From Cyclospora cayetanensis (taxonomy: Eukaryota; Apicomplexa; Conoidasida; Eucoccidiorida; Eimeriidae), in assembly GCF_002999335.1 (NCBI RefSeq), contig NW_020312087.1:42078-106077 (forward strand): 64,000 nt of DNA, written 5' to 3'. Below, piece after piece: positions 58,081 to 64,000 of this stretch (position 1 is its first letter; every line of letters starts with the position of its first letter). A program made the translations under genes and the position numbers. The notes beneath the pieces were generated by a model. The model was given only the letters and a program-made list of their open reading frames with translations, had not been told where the DNA came from and searched no databases.

Positions 58081-60616
58081 CTACAGCTGCTGGCGCTGCG
58101 CCTTCAAAGAGCTCCTCCGGCAGCAGCAACGCTGGCAGGAACTCCCGTCTGCCTGCAGCAACGCCCCCCCCCCGGGGAAATTCCAATTTGAGCCGCAGCA
58201 GCGGCGTTGGTGCAGAGGATACTGGCAGCACTAGGCGATCCTTGTGGAGGGTAAACAGCGCTGTTGGGCAGTCAACTACGTCATGCGGCAACAGCAACGA
58301 CAAGGGGGACGCGTCTGCGGCTGGACGCCCCCCCCTCCGCAAACAGACGAGCCTTCCGCCAACAAGGCCCTCTCCAGTCTCCTCAGCAGACAAAGGCAGC
58401 ACCAGCGGCAAGGCCAGCATCAGCACAGCGGCGGGAGATGACACGTCGCAGCTCTCCGATCTGCTTCCACGCTCTGCGAGCGATGACGCTGGCATGTCGC
58501 CTTCCAGCAACGCACACCTGAGTCCGAATGAGGATTACCACTCCTCGCCGCGTGCGGGCCTTAGCAGCAGCGGCATGCATACACGCTTCCGCAGCAACAG
58601 CGCTTCCAGGCTTCCGCAGCGGCAAGGAGTACCCCGTCATGCGTCACACTTGAGGAGCACCATGGGGGCTGCCGTCTCGCCAATTGGAGCGCCTCCAGCA
58701 GAAGCCGCTGCATGGGCTTTAGCAGCAAGCGCAGCAGATGCTGGGCCAGAGGAACCACAGACTTCCGTGGTCTTAGAAGACGTCAACCGACTGCGCCAGA
58801 CGCAGCAGAAGCACTTGTATCGCCAGAAGCTGAAGGAGCAACAGTCAAAATTTGCGAGGCAGCAGCAGATGCTGCAGCTGCAAGAGCAGGAAAGGCATCA
58901 AAGCGGAAGTGCGCAGCAGCGCCAGCGAGAGGCTCCTGCGCTGACGGCCATGGATATTGAATCGCAGGTCTATGTTACTGAGCCGACAACAGCCGCTGCG
59001 CTATGCCAACAAGCAGAGCAGGCTTCACGGGAAGCGCTCCTTCAGCGCCAGAGCAACGACGATTCCAACTGGGAGGAAGGCTCGCCGTGCAGCTGCCCTA
59101 GCAGCACCAACGACAGCAGCAGCAGCAGCAGCAGCGTTGTCAGACGTGGCACAGGGTCCCCCCGCCTCCAGCGCTCCTTCTCTGGAAGCACCGCCGCAAA
59201 GACGGCTGCTGATGCGTCCGATGTGAGACTGCAGCAGCAGCAAGTGCACCAAGTACAGCAAGAGTTGCGCCAGCAGCAACAGCCAACAGTACAGCACGCA
59301 GAGCAGCACCAGCAGCACCAGCATCTTCAACACCAGCAGGTCCATCTGCAGCACCTCCAGCAGCAACAAACCCAACAGCAGATACAACAGCAGCAGCAGA
59401 TACAACAGCAGCAGCAGATACAACAGCAGCAGCTTTTTCAACAGTACCTTCAGCAACAGCAGCTCCAGCAAGAACGCCACCTGCAGCGCCAGCAGCAACA
59501 TGCGATGAAGCATATACCCCTGCTCCAGCAGCTAGCAGTCCCCGTGGAAGAGGAGGTCGTGGTGGCCAGCGGCAATTCGCACGACAGCAACGGTAAATGC
59601 GGAATTTTACTGAAGCTACTCTGTTTCCTTAGCGGCGTGTATGGTAGCAGCAACCACGGTATGCAAGCCGTGCCCTGTGGAGGGAGCATGCGTGAGTTCG
59701 TGCATGCGTGCAGGCTCTGGAATACGCGCGTGGCTAGGAGGCCGATCTCTAGACGATTACATCCTTCATCTCATGAAGCAAGGATTGTACGTTTTGCATG
59801 CACAGACGACTGTGCCCTTTGTACGGCCAGCTAGCAACCCTAGCTGGTCGTGGATCAAAGCCGGTGGCTAATTGTTGCAGAAGAACGGTGAGCCGGAGCC
59901 CTTTACTGAAGTCTTCCTCGTTCTGTGCGTCTGCGTATAGGGCGCCTATGTCGCGTTTCACGGCTGCTGGAGAGATGCAGTATCAGAGCTTTCTGGCAGC
60001 ACAAATAGCTGAAAGGCAGCAGACGGAGGCAGCTGAGCTCCAGCGAAATCTTACCCGCTACCACATGGGCCTCTCCAATGGAATCGCCCCCTTTGTTGCT
60101 TGCTATCCCACGGCAGAGGATGAAAAAGAAATAGTAGCACCTCCATCGGCGGCACCTGCTGTTTATGGTGGTCGCTCTGCACCGCAGCACAGCAATGTGA
60201 CTTGTCCCCCGCAGCAACACGTGATGCAGCAGGAGCGTGCCCCTCAGCAGAAGCCAATGCAGCAGGGGCAGCAACCTGCATCCAGGAGTTGGCTAGCTGG
60301 CGTTTTCAGGTGGATGGGTGGAGGCGCACAAGCCGAGCAAAGGCAACAGCAGCAGAGAGAACAGCAGCTGCAGCACGTGCAGCAGAGGGAACAGCAGATG
60401 CAGCAGAGGGAACAGCAGATGCAGCACGTGCAGCAGCAGACGACGACGCATCAGCAGCAGCAGCTCCTGCTGCAGATGCAGCAGATGCATATACGGCAGC
60501 ATCCGCAGATGCTGGTCAGGCAGACACCTGAGCAGCAGCAGCACTCACACTCGCAGATGCTGAGGCCTTCTGTTTCAGTTCCGTCACTGTGCACGGCGCA
60601 GCTTCCACCGCTGTGA
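55831..60616 (+). CDS. Giant Gln/Ser-rich protein with short coiled, centrosome-type motifs
   Basis: Exons: 55831 to about 56870; about 56964-57242; 57439-59592; and about 59941-60616. The third junction (GCAG|GTGAAT to cctgcag|GA, phase 1) is well supported. The join after 56870 and the join to the last exon are unresolved. The product would be about 1350 residues, mostly poly-Gln, poly-Ser, poly-Ala and His-Gln. Structured islands are LQKRIQCALEEYALCR, SLSEEALRGHHDPEAWILLL, VLEDVNRLRQTQQKHLYRQK and MQYQSFLAAQIAERQQTEAA. The last two follow a 'Y..xL..QI.ER' coiled pattern seen in microtubule/centrosome proteins such as CSPP1 and CCDC66; this is a weak resemblance, not a family assignment. 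An N-terminal exon is missing. It converges on the lipase gene, with 524 bases between the stops. Confidence 0.62.
56326..56575 (+). repeat. Tandem Tyr-Ala-Gln repeat (units of 24-30 bases)
   Basis: About ten imperfect units of the form TATGCTCAGCAACAGCAG... are translated as YA(Q/H)Q5-7. Unit length varies by whole codons through gain or loss of CAG/CAA, and the last four units use CAT (His) in place of the first CAG. This points to in-frame slippage of an expressed repeat. Confidence 0.9.
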
Positions 60617-60733
60617 TCGAGCAGTCACAGTGCTGGGGCTCTGTCTGAAGGTCAACTTTTTTTCTTTGGAAACGCCGGACGTGGACGTGCAATGTGTTTT
60701 GAAAGTGCATGCATTTGACAATGCATGCGACTC

Positions 60734-60897
60734 CTACGCATCATGCTGCCGTGACTGCAGGTGCTCGCGCTGCCTAGTAATGCGCTTGTAGGTGCACCCG
60801 ATAGGTACATACTGCATCCAGAGTCCTAGGATGACTAGACAGCCAAAACACAAGTTGATTGTTGCCACGCTACAGAACAGGCTGCCCCCTGCAGGAT
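60734..60897 (-). CDS. Possible hydrophobic terminal exon, minus strand
   Basis: After a strong acceptor (gtttctcttttctctag) the minus strand is open for about 54 codons, encoding one membrane-type segment (TINLCFGCLVILGLWMQYVP) and a basic tail, to a TAG. It lies 244 bases beyond the lipase stop. The exon starts in phase 1. The lipase's last exon has a possible donor (GCG|GTTAGT) in phase 0, so the two do not join. Owner gene unknown. Confidence 0.25.
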
Positions 60898-61140
60898 CTA
60901 GAGAAAAGAGAAACCTAGAAATTGCGGTATACAGTGAGAAATGTTTGGTAGTCTCTTTCTCAGTTTTGTACGGGTACGACATACAGCAAATTGACATGTG
61001 CTACCTGCGCACGTCGACTGCGGGAGCAGAAGCAGGAGCAGCTGCTGCTGCACGCTTCTCCAGCTAATTGACAGTTTCGCCTGCTACATTACGGCAGATT
61101 AGCGGCTGCAGCAGCTCCTGCCCCCTGAGGCGTTGGTGCG

Positions 61141-63604
61141 TTACGCACTAACCGCGTCAGAGTCTGCTGCCCCCACAACAGCAACAAGTGCATCTATGGC
61201 CTTTTCAATTCGCATCCGGTTGCTGCAGACACAGCGCAACACCAGCGGGCAGGACGCCGCCTTCGAGAGCCACCTACCGCGAAAAACAGATTCCATCTAC
61301 GGAAGCAGCAACATACCTTATGAGATGGAGCTTAGGGAACGCCATGGCTCGCCCTTCCTGGACATACCTGCAGCAACGCACACCCCCAACCCCTGTAGGC
61401 AAACCTTTAGCATGAAGCACCTACGTGCAAGCTCCGCTGCCGAACACACGCATGTGGGAAGAAGCACGCGCTGCTGCATGCTCTGATGCTGCTGCGACGG
61501 CAGCTGGCGAACCACAAACACAAGACACGAAAGCCACATCTGGCAGCAGCCTTCAGGCCCTTAAAGGATTTATCGCCGCTGCCTTTGAGAGTGTGCGAAC
61601 CATTTAACGTCGGCAAATGACTGGTCATTCATCAGCTTGATGTGCCTCCAATACAGCCTCCGCGGACAGACAGTAACGTCGCCAGTGTATGGCTAAAGAC
61701 ACACACACACGCACACACACCCATTTACCGGAACAGACCCCCGTGCAACCTGCTGAGAAAGCAACCAAACACTCCCCAATTCGAATGCACACAGGCAAAC
61801 GGCACTGCTGCTGCTCTATATCTACGCAGTCAATGCTCGCAAGACTTCCGAGCTAGCGGAAAATGGGCAGCTAGCGCGCTAGCTGCGGAATGCACCTGGA
61901 GGGCGAGTGCCCCTGCGTTAATGCCGCGGAGCGTCGGACTGACGTTTAGCAGCGCAATAAGCCGCAACAAAAAGCGCTGAAGGGAAGCAAAGGAAGAAAT
62001 CCACGAGAGCACAAAAAACGCTGAAGGGAAGCAAAGGAAGAAATCCACGAGAGCACAAAAAACGCTGAAGGGAAGCAAAGGAAGAAATCCACGAGAGCAC
62101 AAAAAACGCTGAGGGGAAGCGGAGGAAGAAATCCACGAGAGCAGTTTCAGAAGCACACAACGGATTCGGCGATCGGGTGCAAATGCAGCGAAAGAAGGGC
62201 CTCAATCTGCCTCCTGCACTGTACGCCTCAGCTCCTCACGAGGTGCTCCTTTAAGAAAACTTCAAGACCAGAAAGCACAAAGCCGCCGCGCCACTGGCCA
62301 CCAGCGCCCCTCCAACTGACCTGCACACCCACCCCAAATTCGCAATCTCCAAACAATTCCGTCCCTGCAAGCGAAGAAGAGCTACCATCTGAAAGGCTAA
62401 TAGATGAGAGCGAAGGGCATATATATATGTATATATATATGCCTTTTGCTGTCATCTATAAGAGAGACACGGATATATATAGATATATATATCTATCTAT
62501 ATATAGGCATCTAGAGAGATAGGTACAGATACATGTACATGTACTTGTATGCATATAAATAATACATATACATAGATATGCATAGATGTATATACAGCTC
62601 TATCTATCTGTCTACGTATGGAGATATAGGTATATATGTATAGATGCATCATCACCAGCGACAGCAAGCGTCTCTTACGGGCTTTCCTGCTTCCCCATGA
62701 GCGCGAATTCCGGAGAACGGAAATACGTGGGGGTTCACCTGCGACATCCGCAGCAGGACGAACGGAAATTACCTAAAAGGGCACGCACACGAGACAAGGT
62801 GCCTCCCCCGCGGTCGAAGCACTGCTGAGGCAATCTGCGATGTGTTTCAAAACAGCAGCAGCAGCAACAGCATGGGCAACTGTCTATACCTGCGACACGA
62901 TAGAGTACAGGGGGCCACAGTAGGAGCTAGCGAGCGATTTGAGAGGAATATCGCCGCTCAAAGATCCGTCGTGGTAATAGGGAGTCTCAGGAGCATTCGG
63001 AGGCGAGATACTGAGACGGCCATCCTGTCCTCTCTCCAGCAAAGGCATCGGGAGTGTCAAGAAAGGGAATGCGCAGGAGCAGCACACCGCTGACCACACG
63101 ACGACATTGGGTGCATTGAGATAATTCATGAGCTGCGCACATACCACCCCAGTCTCAGATCCGTCTTGTCACGAGCTGCCTTCCAAAGGAAAGCAAGAGG
63201 CAGGCACCGATGGGAGGGGTGAACTCTTCTTGGGGGGAGACACGTGAGGTGCCTCCCGCCTGCCTGCCCCCAAGAAGAGTGGCATCGGGGTAAGAGCAGA
63301 CAGACAGCGCTGCAAACAAAACCTCTAGGTAGGGGCCTGGTGTGCTTCTCGCCTTGACTTCTCCGTCCCTGTCAGCGCGTGTCATGGCGATGTTCAGGCA
63401 GCTGTAAAGCACGGAAACGAGGAGGCAAAAAAGGGCATGGCAGACGATTGAGTGACCGCACGGGGAGAGGCCGAAAAACACGCCAAGAAAAGCTGCAAAA
63501 AAGACCTTTCTTACCGTCCGGTGCGATGGTATGCCTCAAGGAAGGTAATATCGCTGAAGAGTTTTTGAGAGGCCGCTACCCACGCCGCAGTATCGCACAT
63601 ATAT
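61141..63604 (-). CDS. Patatin-like lipase (yeast TGL3/4/5 - plant SDP1 type), C-terminal part
   Basis: Triacylglycerol/phospholipid acyl hydrolase. The 5' end (GxSxG nucleophile) lies beyond the right edge. Nine exons in the window keep frame: 63604-63515, 63401-63323, 63132-62890, 62738-62679, 62320-62240, 61976-61896, 61692-61601, 61367-61317, 61222-61141. Family blocks in order: SDITFLEAYHRTGR, CLNIAMT, LMNYLNAPNVVVWSAVCCSC, HDGSLSGDIPLKSL (catalytic Asp in DGS), SIVSQ-VNPHVFPF across an intron, WRGGF, RFLLRLIALLNVSPTLRG, YTGDVTVCPR, YVQEGRAMAFPKLHL and NRMRIEKAIDALVAVV, ending in TAA. In yeast and plants this subgroup mobilises lipid-droplet triacylglycerol; that role here is inferred. 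The acceptor of the sixth exon is embedded in a 44-base tandem repeat. The start of the fifth exon was chosen for phase and is less certain. Confidence 0.88.
61976..62150 (-). repeat. 44-base tandem repeat containing a duplicated 3' splice site
   Basis: Three near-identical 44-base units (61976, 62020 and 62064) and a diverged fourth (62108) each carry, on the minus strand, the pyrimidine tract and acceptor ttcttcctttgcttcccttcag. The unit boundary falls exactly on the first base of the lipase exon that starts at 61976, so the intron's 3' end has been multiplied. Confidence 0.93.
62418..62650. repeat. TA/GATA-rich microsatellite region
   Basis: Runs of TATA, GATA and CTAT fill most of the lipase intron between 62320 and 62679. 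No coding capacity. The splice sites flanking it are intact. Confidence 0.85.
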
Positions 63605-63670
63605 CTGCGTAGGCAGAAGAAGCAGGAGCAGAGGGGTCACTCGATAGACGAGGGGAGGAAGGCAGAGGAC

Positions 63671-63672
63671 GC

Positions 63673-63728
<56 letters not shown>

Positions 63729-63790
63729 CGACAGACATCCAGACAGACAGACAGACAGACCAACAGGAAGACAGCCAGACATACAGTACA
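63671..63790. repeat. (CAGA)n microsatellite, partly degenerate
   Basis: About fourteen perfect CAGA units are followed by an interrupted stretch of the same unit. It lies upstream of the first lipase exon seen here, so it is probably within an intron. The remaining 200 bases to the window edge show no exon. Confidence 0.93.
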
Positions 63791-64000
63791 ACAGACGTAC
63801 ACACAGACAAATAGATATATAAACACACGGATCAGCAGAAAGGAGTCTAACATGTCAGCAACACACACACGTAGAAGCACCATACACAGCCAACCACCAA
63901 CAACACACCGACACAACCCCACCACATAACGCGACCAGAGGGGGATGTTTACTTATGTGGGGTGGTATTTGGTGTGGTGGGGTGGTGGGGAGGGGGGGGG

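Noticed and set aside
61830..62205. Apparent membrane repeat protein with recurring phenylalanine-rich units on the minus strand
   Set aside because: It is the translation of the 44-base tandem splice-site repeat; only the last 81 bases are lipase exon.
63536..63925. Cys/Val/Ser-rich repeat protein on the minus strand
   Set aside because: Produced by the CAGA microsatellite. The lipase exon at 63604-63515 uses another frame of the same area.

Overview
The window looks like nuclear DNA of an apicomplexan parasite of the genus Eimeria (coccidia). The reasons are: intron-rich genes with GT-AG splice sites; very long CAG/CTG-type runs that put poly-Gln, poly-Ala and poly-Ser tracts inside otherwise conserved proteins; a TA4/SAG-family surface antigen gene; a nuclear gene for plastid-type ribosomal protein bL21 with a signal-peptide leader (apicoplast targeting); and decayed Ty3/gypsy-type retroelements. 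The genus comes from this combination; the species cannot be told.

Layout. 1.7-3.2 kb (+): bL21, three exons. 5.2-12.6 kb (-): organellar translation initiation factor IF-2, eight exons, with a huge low-complexity N-terminus. 14.3-21.7 kb (-): a TAPT1/DUF747 membrane protein whose conserved core is interrupted by poly-Gln/Ala/Ser insertions. 22.2-24.4 kb (+): an unrecognised protein with a hydrophobic C-terminus. 25-28 kb: gene-poor, with an LTR-like fragment. 28.9-30.0 kb (+): an intronless SLC25 carrier resembling SLC25A39/40/Mtm1. 31-34 kb (-): a 5'-truncated, decayed Ty3/gypsy element. 35.4-36.2 kb (-): a hypothetical secreted protein. 37.6-39.0 kb (+): a MORN-repeat protein with an acylation-type N-terminus. 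44.1-45.4 kb (+): organellar (probably mitochondrial) ribosomal protein uL2. 47.3-48.3 kb (-): a four-exon SAG antigen with an in-frame TAG just before its GPI-type tail. 49.1-54.1 kb (-): a second, nearly full-length decayed Ty3/gypsy element with a diverged LTR-like pair. 55.8-60.6 kb (+): a giant Gln/Ser-rich protein. 61.1-63.6 kb (-): a patatin-like lipase of the yeast TGL3/4/5 - plant SDP1 type, running off the right edge.

Three genes (bL21, IF-2, uL2) serve organellar translation, but they are separate transcription units on both strands, so this is coincidence or loose clustering rather than an operon. Exon joins were deduced by hand from splice consensus, phase agreement and family conservation. 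Every listed exon chain for bL21, IF-2, TAPT1, SAG and the lipase keeps frame throughout. The gene ends of IF-2 (start), TAPT1 (last exon) and the Gln-rich gene (first and last exons) remain uncertain.
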